Notes: generated by a model from the sequence alone, not told the origin. Positions 46,865-61,083 are shown, counted from the stretch's first letter. The stretch is DNA of 64,000 nt from CAVPDA01 sp963702495 (GCA_963702495.1 CAVPDA010000004.1:339337-403336), one strand, 5' to 3'. A program made the numbers and translations.

Positions 46865-47500
46865 CTATGCCGCGTCGATCCAGTCGATGATCGCCTGCCA
46901 CTGTTCCAGGTCCTTCTCCGCGCGCGAGGGCGGCAGGTCGAACAGGGTCAGGCCGTGGGCCGCGGCCTGGACGTAGAGCTGCGTGTCGCGCAGATAGGTC
47001 AGCACCGGCAGATCGTAGTTTTCCAGGAAGCGCTCCAGCTCGTGGGCGGAGCGGGTGCGCGGATCGACGCGCATGCCGACGATACCCACCCGGATCTCGC
47101 CCTGGCGGATCGCCTTCTCCTGCGCCAGGGCGTCGAGAAAGCCGCCGGTGGCGAGGATGTCGAACAGCGAAGGCTGCAGCGGCACCAGCACCTGCGTCAC
47201 CCGCTTCAGCACGGCGGCGAGCTTCTTGCCGTGGAGTCCGGCGGGCGAATCGAGCACGGCGTGGGTGGTGTCCCTGGGCGGACGCGCCAGTTTGCCGGGA
47301 TCGGCGCGATCCACCTCCCAGCCGCGGATCGCGGGCAGGCCCAGGGGACGCAGCCGCAGCCACTGCTGCGCCGCCTGCAGGCGGTCGATGTCGCCCAGCA
47401 TCACGCGCCGCCCGGCGCGCGCCAGATGGCCGGCCAGGTTGGTCGCCAGCGTGGTCTTGCCGGAACCGCCTTTGGGGTTGGCGACGAGGATGGACCGCAT
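46865..47500 (-). CDS. ParA/MinD-family ATPase (short form)
   Basis: The 211-residue protein starts MRSILVANPKGGSGKTTLAT, with the deviant Walker A box KGGSGKTT and the second lysine before it typical of ParA. VMLGDIDRLQAAQQWL is the A' motif and AVLDSPAGLHGK the Walker B-like region. No parB or centromere-like repeat is adjacent, so it is an orphan ParA, perhaps placing a protein complex rather than DNA. It shares a divergent 97-base intergenic region with the MaoC gene. Confidence 0.88.
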   Translation of the reverse strand: MRSILVANPKGGSGKTTLATNLAGHLARAGRRVMLGDIDRLQAAQQWLRLRPLGLPAIRGWEVDRADPGKLARPPRDTTHAVLDSPAGLHGKKLAAVLKRVTQVLVPLQPSLFDILATGGFLDALAQEKAIRQGEIRVGIVGMRVDPRTRSAHELERFLENYDLPVLTYLRDTQLYVQAAAHGLTLFDLPPSRAEKDLEQWQAIIDWIDAA

Positions 47501-47597
47501 CGGCGGAATCTAGCACAGCACCATCGCGGCGGGTGCGGACGCCGGAATTGCGGCACAATTGCCGGCACCAACAACAAACCGTGCGATGGAGGGAATG

Positions 47598-48113
47598 ATG
47601 TCGGGCAAGCTCGGTTGGCAAGGCCGTTTCTACGAGGATTTCAAGATTGGCGACGTGTACCAGCACCCGCTGGGACGCACCGTCCTGGAGGTGGACAACT
47701 CCTGGTTCACGCTGCTGACGCAGAACACCGCGCCGATCCACGTGGACCGCCATTACGCCGCCCAGACGCCGTGGCGACGGCCGCTGGTGGATTCCACCTT
47801 TACCCTGGCACTCATCACCGGCCAGAGCGTCACCGACGTGTCGCAGAATATTTTCGCCAACCTGGGCTGGGACGAAGTGCGCCTGCCGGCGCCGGTGTTC
47901 GACGGCGATACCCTCTACTCGCAGTCGGAGGTGCTGGACAAGCGCGAATCGCAGTCGAACATCGACGTCGGCATCGTCCGCGTCAGGACCACGGGCTACA
48001 ACCAGGACGGCGAGGTGGTTATCACCTTCATCCGCACCATGATGGTGTACAAGCGCGGGCACCAGCCCTTGGTCAAGCGCCTGCGGCCGCACGCCGACGA
48101 GAACCACCAGTGA
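47598..48113 (+). CDS. MaoC-family hydratase
   Basis: The 171-residue protein starts MSGKLGWQGRFYEDFKIGDV; ATG 47598 is chosen because GGAGGG lies 4 bases upstream (ATG 47595 is adjacent). The hot-dog fold shows FTLLTQNTAPIHVDRHYAAQ with the catalytic Asp/His positions of (R)-enoyl-CoA hydratases, and VDSTFTLALITGQSVTDV. Such enzymes hydrate enoyl-CoA or mesaconyl-type CoA esters. The pattern also fits the mesaconyl-CoA hydratase-like branch. No CoA ligase or dehydrogenase neighbours help decide the substrate. Confidence 0.87.
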   Translation: MSGKLGWQGRFYEDFKIGDVYQHPLGRTVLEVDNSWFTLLTQNTAPIHVDRHYAAQTPWRRPLVDSTFTLALITGQSVTDVSQNIFANLGWDEVRLPAPVFDGDTLYSQSEVLDKRESQSNIDVGIVRVRTTGYNQDGEVVITFIRTMMVYKRGHQPLVKRLRPHADENHQ

Positions 48114-48180
48114 GCGTCACGGCGCCCGGCCCGCAGGGCACGCCATGCGCGCCGGATTTCGCATCGGTTCAGATCAGAGG

Positions 48181-48290
48181 CGGCGGGCACGGCCCGCCCT
48201 ACGGGTGAGCGCCGTCGTGCTTCGTAGGGCGGCCCGTGGCCGCCGCATCGAACCTGCGGCGCCCGTGCGTAGGGCGGCCCGTGGCCGCCC
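48181..48290. repeat. REP cluster after the MaoC gene
   Basis: Three REP hairpins: one GGCGGGCACGGCCCGCC and two of the GGCGGCCCGTGGCCGCC subtype. Confidence 0.92.
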
Positions 48291-48325
48291 ATGAACCACG
48301 GTCCGCGTCGCCGCGGACCGGCGCG

Positions 48326-48694
48326 TCACTTCTGCGCCGCGGTCTGTTTCGCCTGTTCGATCGCCTGATAGCGTTCCTGATCCGCGGCGAGGATCTTGGC
48401 GCGCTCCTCCTCGCTGAGCGGCTTGCCGCGCTCGCGCTGCAGCGCCGGCACGATGTTCACCTTGGGCGGCACGTCGCGGCCGTCGGTGGCCATCCATTCC
48501 TTGATCTTCGACTGCGGCACGCCGGAGACGGCGGAGGCCGTCGCCACGAAGCGTTCCTGCGCCTTGCGGATTTCACCCTTGAGATACGCCGCCTGCGCCG
48601 GCGTGTAGGCCTGTTCCTTCGACAACCCCTGCGCCTGGGCCTGCATGCTGCAGGCGAGCGCGGCGGCGAATACCATTGCTGCTTTCCACGACAT
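48326..48694 (-). CDS. Small exported protein of unknown function
   Basis: The 122-residue protein has a signal peptide (about 1-22, MVFAAALACSMQAQAQ). It is then largely helical and charged, with YTPAQAAYLKGEIRKAQERF and LSEEERAKILAADQERYQAI. The PQSKIKEWMATDGRDVPPKV loop is distinctive, but I do not recognise the family. It is a monocistronic leftward gene between a REP block and the quinone oxidoreductase. Confidence 0.7.
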   Translation of the reverse strand: MSWKAAMVFAAALACSMQAQAQGLSKEQAYTPAQAAYLKGEIRKAQERFVATASAVSGVPQSKIKEWMATDGRDVPPKVNIVPALQRERGKPLSEEERAKILAADQERYQAIEQAKQTAAQK

Positions 48695-48748
48695 CGTTTC
48701 GACCCTGTTTTCTGATTCCCTCCGGCATGGTAAACGCGCCGGATCCCG

Positions 48749-49726
48749 TTATGGTAACAATACGGTGGAGCCGGTGGTGCGGCGCGCCTCGAGGTCGATC
48801 TGGGCCTGGGCCGCATCCTTCAGGGCGTAGGTCTGATTGACCTCGATGCGGACCTTGCCCGACGAAGCCACGATCTCGAACAACTCGCCCGCCAGCGCCT
48901 CCAGGTCGGCGCGCTTGGCGACGTAGTGCATCAGCGTCGGCCGCGTCACGAACAGCGAGCCCTTCTGCGAGAGCAGCAGCAGATCCAGGGGCGGCACCGG
49001 GCCGGAGGCGTTGCCGAAGGTCACCATCATTCCGAGCGGCCGCAGGCAGTCGAGGGAGCCGGCGAAGGTGTCCTTGCCGACGCCGTCATACACCACCGCC
49101 ACGCCTTCGCCGCCGGTGATCTCGCGCACCCGCTGCACGAAATTCTCGCGCGTGTACAGGATGACATGATCGCAGCCGTGGGCGCGGGCAAGTTGCGCCT
49201 TGGCCTCCGAGGAGGTGGTGCCGATCACCGTGGCGCCGAGCGCCTTCGCCCACTGGCAGGCGATGAGGCCGACGCCGCCCGCCACGGCGTGGATCAGCAC
49301 CGCGTCACCGGCCTGCACGCGATAGGTGCGCCGCAGCAGGTAGGCGGCGGTGAGTCCCTGCAGCATCATCGCCGCGGCGCTCGTGAAATCGATGGACTGC
49401 GGCAGCTTTACCAGCCGGTCGGCGGGAATGAGCCGCGCCTCGCTGTAGCCGCCGAGCGGCCCACCGGCATACGCGACCCGGTCTCCCGGCTGCACGTGCC
49501 GTACCGCCGAGCCCACCGCCTCCACCACCCCAGCACCCTCCAGGCCGATGCCGGAGGGCAGCGGCACCGGATAGAGGCCGCTGCGGTGATAGATGTCGAT
49601 GAAGTTCAGGCCGCAGGCGTGCTGCCGGATGCGCGCCTCGTTGGCGCCGGGATCGCCGACGGCGACCTCTTCCCAGCGCAGCACTTCGGGCCCGCCGGTC
49701 TGATGAAAGCGAATCGCGTGAGTCAT
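48749..49726 (-). CDS. NADPH:quinone oxidoreductase (zeta-crystallin type)
   Basis: The 325-residue protein MTHAIRFHQTGGPEVLRWEE belongs to the medium-chain dehydrogenase family without zinc ligands. NFIDIYHRSGLYPVPLPSGI and the nucleotide-binding segment AVAGGVGLIACQWAKALGAT are characteristic of QOR. It reduces quinones by one electron with NADPH in the cytoplasm. It lies just upstream of the DUF2905 gene, both leftward. Confidence 0.93.
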   Translation of the reverse strand: MTHAIRFHQTGGPEVLRWEEVAVGDPGANEARIRQHACGLNFIDIYHRSGLYPVPLPSGIGLEGAGVVEAVGSAVRHVQPGDRVAYAGGPLGGYSEARLIPADRLVKLPQSIDFTSAAAMMLQGLTAAYLLRRTYRVQAGDAVLIHAVAGGVGLIACQWAKALGATVIGTTSSEAKAQLARAHGCDHVILYTRENFVQRVREITGGEGVAVVYDGVGKDTFAGSLDCLRPLGMMVTFGNASGPVPPLDLLLLSQKGSLFVTRPTLMHYVAKRADLEALAGELFEIVASSGKVRIEVNQTYALKDAAQAQIDLEARRTTGSTVLLP

Positions 49727-49769
49727 GTTTCCCTCCAGTGTCTGCTCCGGACCGGGTGGCGCGCGTGGA

Positions 49770-49970
49770 TCAGCGCCGCAAGATCCAGACGATGATGCTG
49801 ATGATGACGGACAGGACTATGCCCGTGGTCAGCGGGAAATAGAAGCTGTAGCCCTCGCGCTCGATGCCAATGTCGCCCGGCAGCCGCCCGAACGGCAGCT
49901 TCGACAGCCACGGCCACGCCAGCCCGACCGCCAGCAGGACGAGGCCGACGACGATCAGCGCGCGCTGCAT
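49770..49970 (-). CDS. DUF2905 family small membrane protein
   Basis: The 66-residue protein has two membrane helices (about 4-20 and 46-63) joined by the conserved loop LPFGRLPGDIGIEREGYSF, which is the family signature. Function unknown in the family. It is 9 bases downstream of the malic enzyme stop and so probably co-transcribed with it. Confidence 0.92.
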   Translation of the reverse strand: MQRALIVVGLVLLAVGLAWPWLSKLPFGRLPGDIGIEREGYSFYFPLTTGIVLSVIISIIVWILRR

Positions 49971-49979
49971 TTTCCGCGC

Positions 49980-52260
<2,281 letters not shown>

Positions 52261-52634
52261 GGCGATTCCCGGTCGTTGTCGTTGTGGGCGGAGAGTCTAG
52301 CCGCCTTCGGCAGCGGCGGCCATCGTAAGCGATCCGACCCTCATTGTGGGGCGGCCCGTGGCCGCCAGCCTGGCCCGGCGGCCGCGGGCCGCCCTACAAA
52401 ACCACGCCATGGCAACGACCCGTAGGGCGGGCCGTGCCCGCCATCACATTCCCCCACGCCACGGCAACGACCCGTAGGGCGGGCCGTGCCCGCCATCACA
52501 TTCCCCCACGCCACGGCAACGACCCGTAGGGCGGGCCGTGCCCGCCATCACACCCTGCCACGACCGCCCGCCATCCACGTTCCCCGATCGCCGCGCATTT
52601 GAGACAATGACGGAACTTTCACCGTGAGGCAGCC
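52261..52634. repeat. REP-bearing 52-bp tandem repeat and flanking REPs
   Basis: No gene is supported here. Two GGCGGCC-type palindromes at about 52347-52396 precede three almost identical tandem units of 52 bases starting at 52416, 52468 and 52520 (the last truncated). Each unit holds one REP hairpin plus the spacer CATCACATTCCCCCACGCC. The remainder is the leader of the ParA gene. Confidence 0.92.
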
Positions 52635-53450
52635 ATGCGCAGAGTCGTGTTCAACCAGAAGGGCGGCGTCGGCAAATCCACCATCACCTGCAACCTCGCC
52701 GCCATCGGCGCCGCGCAGGGAGCGCGCACCCTGGTGGTCGATCTCGATCCCCAGGGCAATTCCACCCAGTACCTGCTCGGCCCCCGGGCCGCGGACCTGC
52801 AGGCGACCGTGGCGGACCTGTTCGACCAGATGCTGCACTTCCGCCTGGTGCCGAAGAAGACGCGCGAATTCGTGCTGCCGACGTCCTTCGAAAACCTGGA
52901 CGTCCTCGCCTCCGCGCCGGCGCTGGACGAGCTCGCCGGCAAGCTGGAATCGCGCTACAAGATCTACAAGCTGCGCGAAGCCCTCGACGAACTGGGCGAC
53001 TACGATTTCATCTACATCGACACGCCGCCGGCGCTCAACTTCTACACGCGCTCGGCGCTGATCGCCGCCGATGCCTGCCTCATCCCCTTCGACTGCGACG
53101 ACTTCTCGCGCCGCGCCCTCTACGCCCTGCTGGAGAACGTGGACGAAATCCGCGCCGACCACAACCCGGCGATCGCGGTGGAAGGCATCATCGTGAACCA
53201 GTTCCAGGCGCGCGCATCGCTGCCGCAGAAGATCGTGCAGGCGCTGCTGGACGAAGGGCTGCCGGTGCTCGCCTCCTATCTGTCGGCCTCGGTGAAGATC
53301 CGCGAGTCGCACGAGTCGTCGCAGCCGATGATCCATTTCGCGCCCAAGCACAAGGTGACGCGGGAGTTCGTGGCGCTGCACGACGAACTGGCCCAGGTGG
53401 ATCGCAAGACGGAAGGCCGCTCGAAAGGCAAGCTGCGCCAAGTGGTCTGA
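52635..53450 (+). CDS. ParA/Soj-family ATPase
   Basis: The 271-residue protein opens MRRVVFNQKGGVGKSTITCN with the deviant Walker A box. LVVDLDPQGNSTQYLLG (A' motif) and DFIYIDTPPALNFYTRSALI (Walker B region) are complete. It resembles the stand-alone ParA proteins common in betaproteobacteria. No parB or parS-like site adjoins it, so it may position a cytoplasmic complex. Followed by REPs and the convergent MarC gene. Confidence 0.92.
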   Translation: MRRVVFNQKGGVGKSTITCNLAAIGAAQGARTLVVDLDPQGNSTQYLLGPRAADLQATVADLFDQMLHFRLVPKKTREFVLPTSFENLDVLASAPALDELAGKLESRYKIYKLREALDELGDYDFIYIDTPPALNFYTRSALIAADACLIPFDCDDFSRRALYALLENVDEIRADHNPAIAVEGIIVNQFQARASLPQKIVQALLDEGLPVLASYLSASVKIRESHESSQPMIHFAPKHKVTREFVALHDELAQVDRKTEGRSKGKLRQVV

Positions 53451-53581
53451 CGTCAAACGGCGGGCACGGCCCGCCCTACGAAGACCACATCCCGTAGGGC
53501 GGGCGCGCCCGTCGATCCTTGCCTGTGCCAAAGTCGTAGGGCGGGCCGTGCCCGCCGATCGTCACCGCCCCGTCCGGCCGC
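53451..53581. repeat. REP cluster after the ParA gene
   Basis: Three REP hairpins lie between about 53459 and 53560; the middle copy is degenerate (GGGCGGGCGCGCCCGTC). Confidence 0.9.
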
Positions 53582-54178
53582 TCACACGGCCTCGCCGGCG
53601 ACGGCGAGCAGGCCCTCCAGGCCGCGGCGGATCATCATCACGGCGATGGCCGCCAGGAAGAGATTCGCCACCTTCGACGCGATGCTCGCCCCGGAACTGC
53701 CGAGAATGCGCCGCAGCGCGTTGCCGAAGCGGAACACGAGGGCGACGATCAGCATGTTGGCGAGGATGGCGGCACTCACCAGGAACAGCCCGAACTGATC
53801 CGTCAGCAGGATCGAGGTGGTGAACACCGCCGGTCCGGTGATGAGCGGAACCCCGAGCGGCACCACGCCCAGCCCGCCGGCATCGACGCGGTGCGCCAGT
53901 TCCTTTTCGGTGAGCAGTTCGCGCACCGCCAGCGCCAGCAGCAACAGGCCGCCGGCGATCATGAAGTCTTCCACCGTTATGCCGAGCAGTTCCAGCACCA
54001 GCGGGCCGCCCGCGGCGAACGCCAGCGCCAGCACCGTTGCCGTCGCCACCGAGCGGTAGGCAGCGCGGCGCACATCGCGCGCCTCCATGTTGTGGGTGAG
54101 CGCGAGGAACAGGGGCAGCACGCCGAGGGCATCCACCGCCACGAACAGAGGCACGAAACTGAGCCAGAAATCATCCAT
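53582..54178 (-). CDS. MarC-family integral membrane protein
   Basis: The 198-residue protein starts MDDFWLSFVPLFVAVDALGV. About six hydrophobic helices include PLFVAVDALGVLPLFLALT (first, with the conserved family pattern), EDFMIAGGLLLLALAVRELL and GVVPLGVPLITGPAVFTTSI. The MarC/YchE/YhgN family is an inner-membrane family of unknown transport role, despite its historical link with antibiotic resistance. It is a single leftward gene. Confidence 0.93.
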   Translation of the reverse strand: MDDFWLSFVPLFVAVDALGVLPLFLALTHNMEARDVRRAAYRSVATATVLALAFAAGGPLVLELLGITVEDFMIAGGLLLLALAVRELLTEKELAHRVDAGGLGVVPLGVPLITGPAVFTTSILLTDQFGLFLVSAAILANMLIVALVFRFGNALRRILGSSGASIASKVANLFLAAIAVMMIRRGLEGLLAVAGEAV

Positions 54179-54322
54179 TTCGAATAGGCCTGAAAAGCGC
54201 AATCGAACCGCCAAGGCGCCAGGTTCGCCAAGGAAGGCCAAGATCCGGGGCGGGCGGGGCAACGCGGTTGCCGATCCGACCGTGGCCGCAGACGGCCGCG
54301 CTGCGCTCGCTCCGTCCCCGGC

Positions 54323-55108
54323 TCACCCCTGGCGTCCGAGGAAGTCGAGCAGCAGCGCGTTGAACCGGTCCGCCTGTTCGATATTGGAGAGATGGGAGGC
54401 GCCGGCGATCAGCTCGTACTCCGAACCGGCGATCGCTGCGTGCATCTCCTGCGCCATGGACGGGGGCGTGCCGCCGTCCTGGTCGCCGACCAGGATCAGC
54501 GTCGGCAGATCGAGCCCGCGCAGGCGCGCCGTGACGTCGATCTGCGCCACGGCATGGCAGCAGCCGATGAAGCCCGCCACCGGCGTGGCGCGGATCAGCG
54601 CACCGATGCGTGCCATGACCTGCGGCTGGGACGCGCGGAAAGGCGCGGTGAACCAGCGCTGCAGGGTCGGCTCCACCATCGCTTCCATGCCCTGCTCGGA
54701 GACGATGCGGATGCGCTCCTGCCACACCGGCAGCACTTCCGGCGGCAGGCGGCTGCTGGTGTCCGCCAGCACCAGGCTCGCCACGCGCTGCGGCGCCTTG
54801 AGGGCAAGGTGCTGGCCGATCATGCCGCCCATCGACAGGCCGACGAAGTGCGTGCGCGCCACGCCGAGGGCATCCAGCAGCCCGGTCACGTCCTCCGCCA
54901 TCTGCTCCAGCGTGTAGGGTCCGGGCGGCGCCCCGGACTTGCCGTGGCCGCGGCTGTCGAAGCGCAGCACCGTATGGCGGCCGGACAGCACCTCCGCCTG
55001 CTCCTCCCACATGCTCAGGTCGCAGGCGAGGGAATGGGAAAGCGTCACCCACGGGCCGGAGCCGGTGATCCGGTAATGAATGTCTATGCCATTGGCGTGG
55101 ATGTGCAT
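54323..55108 (-). CDS. Alpha/beta hydrolase, 3-oxoadipate enol-lactonase-like
   Basis: The 261-residue protein starts MHIHANGIDIHYRITGSGPW. The oxyanion region SHSLACDLSMWEEQ, nucleophile elbow VGLSMGGMIGQHLALKAPQR (Ser in GLSMGG), acid region LILVGDQDGGTPP and histidine in GASHLSNIEQADRFN form a complete catalytic triad. It most resembles PcaD, the enol-lactone hydrolase of the beta-ketoadipate pathway. No other pca genes are nearby, so another ester or lactone is possible. Confidence 0.88.
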   Translation of the reverse strand: MHIHANGIDIHYRITGSGPWVTLSHSLACDLSMWEEQAEVLSGRHTVLRFDSRGHGKSGAPPGPYTLEQMAEDVTGLLDALGVARTHFVGLSMGGMIGQHLALKAPQRVASLVLADTSSRLPPEVLPVWQERIRIVSEQGMEAMVEPTLQRWFTAPFRASQPQVMARIGALIRATPVAGFIGCCHAVAQIDVTARLRGLDLPTLILVGDQDGGTPPSMAQEMHAAIAGSEYELIAGASHLSNIEQADRFNALLLDFLGRQG

Positions 55109-55345
55109 GCGTCTGCCGGAGGCGGGGTCGAAGGGTGCTTGCGCAGGAGGCGCAACGCGCGCCGCAGCGCCAGTGTAGCAACACCGGCCCCGCCGGCGGT
55201 ACCGGCCGGCACGATACACACTGAAACAGGCTGTTACAGAGCGGTAATCGGGAGCCGACGCGGGGCAGCGAAAATTCTGGGTTGGTGAGTGCGTGACGGC
55301 GCATGTCCCTCGCCGGTATCTCAACCCAATCCGGAGGTTCTGAGC

Positions 55346-55963
55346 ATGAACTGGAAAACCTGTTCGAGTCGTGTCGTTCTGGCCGCAGCGCTGTGCATGG
55401 GAACCCTGATTCCGATCGCCCAGGCCGGGAACGACGCCGCCATTGCCGCGGAAACGACCGCCGTCCCCCTCTCCGCCGCGGAAATCGAGGGGCTGGTCTT
55501 CATGCGCGAAGAGGAAAAGCTGGCGCGCGATGTCTACGCCAGGCTGTATGAACTCTGGCAGGACGGGACCTTCTACAACATCACCCTGTCGGAAACGCGC
55601 CACACCAACCAGATCAAGCGCCTGCTGGAAACGTACGGCTTACCGGATCCGGCTGCCGAGGACGTTCCCGGCGTATTTCAGGACCCGGAGCTGCAGCAGT
55701 TGTACGCCGACCTCGTGGCCAAGGGTTCGGTGTCGCTGTTCGAGGCGCTGCGGGTGGGCGGCCTGATCGAAGAAAAGGACATCGGCGACATCCGGGCGAA
55801 GATGGAACTGGCGACCCACGCCGACATCCTGCTCGTGTATGCGAACCTGATGGACGGCTCCAAGAACCACCTCACGTCGTTCGTGACGAGAATCGAAGAA
55901 ATGGGTATCGCCTACGTGCCGCAAGTCCTGTCCCCGGAGGAAACCGACGCCATCGTGAATTGA
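55346..55963 (+). CDS. Exported DUF2202 ferritin-like protein
   Basis: The 205-residue protein starts at the ATG 10 bases after GGAGG. A signal peptide (about 1-27, LIPIAQAG) precedes the DUF2202 domain: EGLVFMREEEKLARDVYARL and ITLSETRHTNQIKRLLETYG, with Glu and His residues placed as in four-helix ferritin-like metal sites, then LATHADILLVYANLMDGSKN. Periplasmic location is expected. Function is not established; a metal-binding or oxidising role is plausible. Confidence 0.88.
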   Translation: MNWKTCSSRVVLAAALCMGTLIPIAQAGNDAAIAAETTAVPLSAAEIEGLVFMREEEKLARDVYARLYELWQDGTFYNITLSETRHTNQIKRLLETYGLPDPAAEDVPGVFQDPELQQLYADLVAKGSVSLFEALRVGGLIEEKDIGDIRAKMELATHADILLVYANLMDGSKNHLTSFVTRIEEMGIAYVPQVLSPEETDAIVN

Positions 55964-56023
55964 CCCTGGAGTCGCGGCAGCCCTGACGCAAGCGCCGGCC
56001 GGAACGGGTAATCCGACACCTTC

Positions 56024-58294
<2,271 letters not shown>

Positions 58295-58485
58295 GGCGGA
58301 CAGGTCGGCGGCGGAAGTAGGCCGACATTATAGCCGGTGGGCCCGACCGGGCGCCGCAACGCACCCTGCCCTTCGCGCAGCGGAAAACCAACGCCGGTGC
58401 GAGATTTGCTATGCTCCGGGCGGGCCCGGTCGGACCTCGGCGCAAGGCCCGAGCAACATGCTCGCGCGAATCAGGGAAAAGCGGC

Positions 58486-61083
58486 GTGCCAGACGAACCG
58501 AAGCTGTTGGCCCGGACCATGACTGACCTCTCCGCCGACGTGGCGAGCCAGCGCCTGGTCCGCTTCGCCATCACGGTGGTCGTGGCCGGCAGCGTGCTGG
58601 CAGCGGTGGCCCTGCCCTTCGTCGCTGCGGGACAGTGGTTCCGGCTCATCGGCATCGCGGTCGCGCTGCCGCTGGCGCTCGGCGCCTATCTGCTGCAGCG
58701 CCGGGGCAGAGTGCGCGACGCGCTGTTCGTGCTCATGTTCGGCTCCTGGTTTGCGTTCACCCTGGCGGCGGCGCTGGGCGGCGGACTCGCGGCGCCGATC
58801 GTGATCGCCTATCCGGCCATCATCATCCTCGCCGGCTGGTTCCTCGGTTCGCGGCAGGCCTTCGTCCTCACCGTGATGACGCTGGCGGCGGGCTTCGGCT
58901 TCGTCGTCGCCGATTACTGGCATCTGCTGCCCCCCGCCCCGCCGTCCGCCCCCGCCTGGACCCTGATCATTCACTCTCTGGTCCTGCTGGTGGCCGCAGC
59001 GATCGCCTTCTATGTCACCGACAGCTTCCACGCCCGCTACCGGCAGGAGACGACCCTCGCCTCTGCCCTCGCCGCCGAAGTGCATGCCGGCGCGGCGCGG
59101 GAGGCGCAGCTCAAGCTGGTGACGGAGAACGTGCCGGCGATGATCTGTTACTTCGACCGGGATACGGTCTGCCGCTTCGCCAATCGCCGCTACGCCGCCT
59201 TCTTCGGTTTCAAGGCCGATGCGATCATCGGCAAGCATTGCCGCGACGTGCTCGGCCCCACCCTGTACAGCGGCATCGAGCCGCGCATGGCGATCGCCCT
59301 GGCCGGGCAGCAGGTGCGCTACGAGCGCGTCCACAGCGTGACCACGGGCGGCGCCCGGCGTCTCGATATCGTTCTGGTGCCGGACCTGGACGAGGCCGGC
59401 ACGGCGCGCGGCGTGCTCGGCATGCTGCGCGACGTCACCGAACGCGAGGCGGCCGCCGGCGTGCTGCGCGACATCGTCGAAGGCACCGGCCGGCAGACCG
59501 GCGCCGAATTCTTCCGCTCCCTGGTGCAGCATCTGGCGAATGCCCTGCGCGTGCGCTATGCCTTCGTCGGCGAGTTGACCGCCGCCAAGGAGGCGATCAG
59601 CACCCTCGCCTTCTGGAAGGGTGACGGCTATCTGGACAATTTCTGCTACCACCTGGCCGGAACGCCGTGCGCCAACGTGATCGCGGCTGCCGGCGAGATC
59701 TGCATCGGCAACTGCCAGGAAGTGTTCCCCGCGGACAAGGGCCTGGCCAGCCTGGGCGTCCACAGCTACTACGGCGTGGCCCTGCGCGACGCGGCGGGCG
59801 AGCCGCTGGGGCTGCTCACCGTGATGGATACGCGGCCGGTGGAGCTGAGCCCGGAACTGGCGACGGTGGTGACCATCTTCGCCGCGCGCGCCGCCGCCGA
59901 GCTGGAACGGCAGCGGGCAGAGGAGGAGCTGCGGCGCTCCGAGCACAAGTTCTCGACCGTGTTTCGCGCCAGTCCGGTGCCGATGGCGATCACCCGCATC
60001 GAAGACGGCTGCTACCTGGATGTGAATGAAGCCTTCGAAAGCAGCTATGGTTGGCCGCGGGCGCAGGCGGTCGGGCGCACCTCGGCCGATCTCGCGCTGT
60101 GGCAGGATCCCAGCCAACGCAAGCACTGGGTAAGCGGGCTCAAGAGCGGCGGCGCGGTGCGTGATTTCGAAGTGGGGCTGCGAACGCGATCCGGCGAACA
60201 GCGCGCGGTGCTGCTGTCCGGCGAGATCGTGGAATTGGGCGACCAGCCATGCGTCCTCAGCCTGGCCTTCGACATCACGGAGCGCAAGCGCGCCGAGGAG
60301 GAGATCCGCCGCCTCAACACGGAACTCGAATCGCGGGTGCGCGAGCGCACGTCCGAGCTGGTGGCCGCGAACAAGGAGCTGGAATCCTTCGCCTATTCGG
60401 TTTCCCACGACCTGCGCGCGCCGCTGCGGGGCATCGACGGCTTCAGCCAGATCCTGCTCGACGACTATGGCGACAAGCTGGATGCGCAGGGGCGCGACTA
60501 CCTCGGCCGCGTGCGGCGCGCGGCGCAGCGCCTGGGCGCGCTCATCGACAATCTGCTGGAGCTGTCGCGCGTGGCGCGGCACGAGATGACGCGCAACACC
60601 GTGGACCTCGGCGCCATCGCGCGGGAAGTCATGGACGAGTTGCACAAATCGGAGCCCGAACGGCGCGTCAACGTGCGCATCCACCCCACCTGTCCCGCCG
60701 TCGGCGACCCGCAGTTGCTGCGTGTCGTTCTGGAGAACCTGCTGGGCAATGCCTGGAAGTACACGCGCAAGATGGACGACCCGCGCATCGAGTTCGGTTG
60801 CCAGGACACGAACGGCGACTGCGTCTTCTACGTTCGCGACAACGGCGCCGGATTCGACATGACCTTCGCCGACCGCCTGTTCTCGCCGTTCCAGCGGCTG
60901 CACAGTTCCGACGAGTTCGAAGGCTCGGGCATCGGACTGGCATCGGTGGCGCGCGTCGTGCGGCGGCACAGCGGCCTGGTGTGGGCCGAATCCACCGTCG
61001 GCGAAGGCGCCACCTTCAGCTTCACGCTGGGGCGGGCCGACCCACTCCAGCGTCCATGCGAAGGCGAAGCGCCCGCAAGGTAG
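58486..61083 (+). CDS. Membrane-bound hybrid-sensor-type histidine kinase (PAS-GAF-PAS-HisKA)
   Basis: The protein of about 865 residues may start at GTG 58486 (AGGGA 8-9 bases upstream) or ATG 58519. The N-terminal 160 residues hold about five to six hydrophobic helices. A PAS domain follows (LVTENVPAMICYFDRDTVCR), then a GAF domain (LRVRYAFVGELTAAKEAIST), a second PAS (RSEHKFSTVFRASPVPMAIT) and a coiled coil. The HisKA dimerisation helix carries the phospho-accepting histidine in SYSVSHDLRAPLRG-type context (YSVSHDLRAPLRGIDGFSQI). The ATPase domain has NLLGNAWKYTRKMDD (N box) and GSGIGLASVARVVRRHSG. No response-regulator gene is adjacent and no receiver domain is visible, so its partner is unknown. 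Confidence 0.93.
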   Translation: MPDEPKLLARTMTDLSADVASQRLVRFAITVVVAGSVLAAVALPFVAAGQWFRLIGIAVALPLALGAYLLQRRGRVRDALFVLMFGSWFAFTLAAALGGGLAAPIVIAYPAIIILAGWFLGSRQAFVLTVMTLAAGFGFVVADYWHLLPPAPPSAPAWTLIIHSLVLLVAAAIAFYVTDSFHARYRQETTLASALAAEVHAGAAREAQLKLVTENVPAMICYFDRDTVCRFANRRYAAFFGFKADAIIGKHCRDVLGPTLYSGIEPRMAIALAGQQVRYERVHSVTTGGARRLDIVLVPDLDEAGTARGVLGMLRDVTEREAAAGVLRDIVEGTGRQTGAEFFRSLVQHLANALRVRYAFVGELTAAKEAISTLAFWKGDGYLDNFCYHLAGTPCANVIAAAGEICIGNCQEVFPADKGLASLGVHSYYGVALRDAAGEPLGLLTVMDTRPVELSPELATVVTIFAARAAAELERQRAEEELRRSEHKFSTVFRASPVPMAITRIEDGCYLDVNEAFESSYGWPRAQAVGRTSADLALWQDPSQRKHWVSGLKSGGAVRDFEVGLRTRSGEQRAVLLSGEIVELGDQPCVLSLAFDITERKRAEEEIRRLNTELESRVRERTSELVAANKELESFAYSVSHDLRAPLRGIDGFSQILLDDYGDKLDAQGRDYLGRVRRAAQRLGALIDNLLELSRVARHEMTRNTVDLGAIAREVMDELHKSEPERRVNVRIHPTCPAVGDPQLLRVVLENLLGNAWKYTRKMDDPRIEFGCQDTNGDCVFYVRDNGAGFDMTFADRLFSPFQRLHSSDEFEGSGIGLASVARVVRRHSGLVWAESTVGEGATFSFTLGRADPLQRPCEGEAPAR

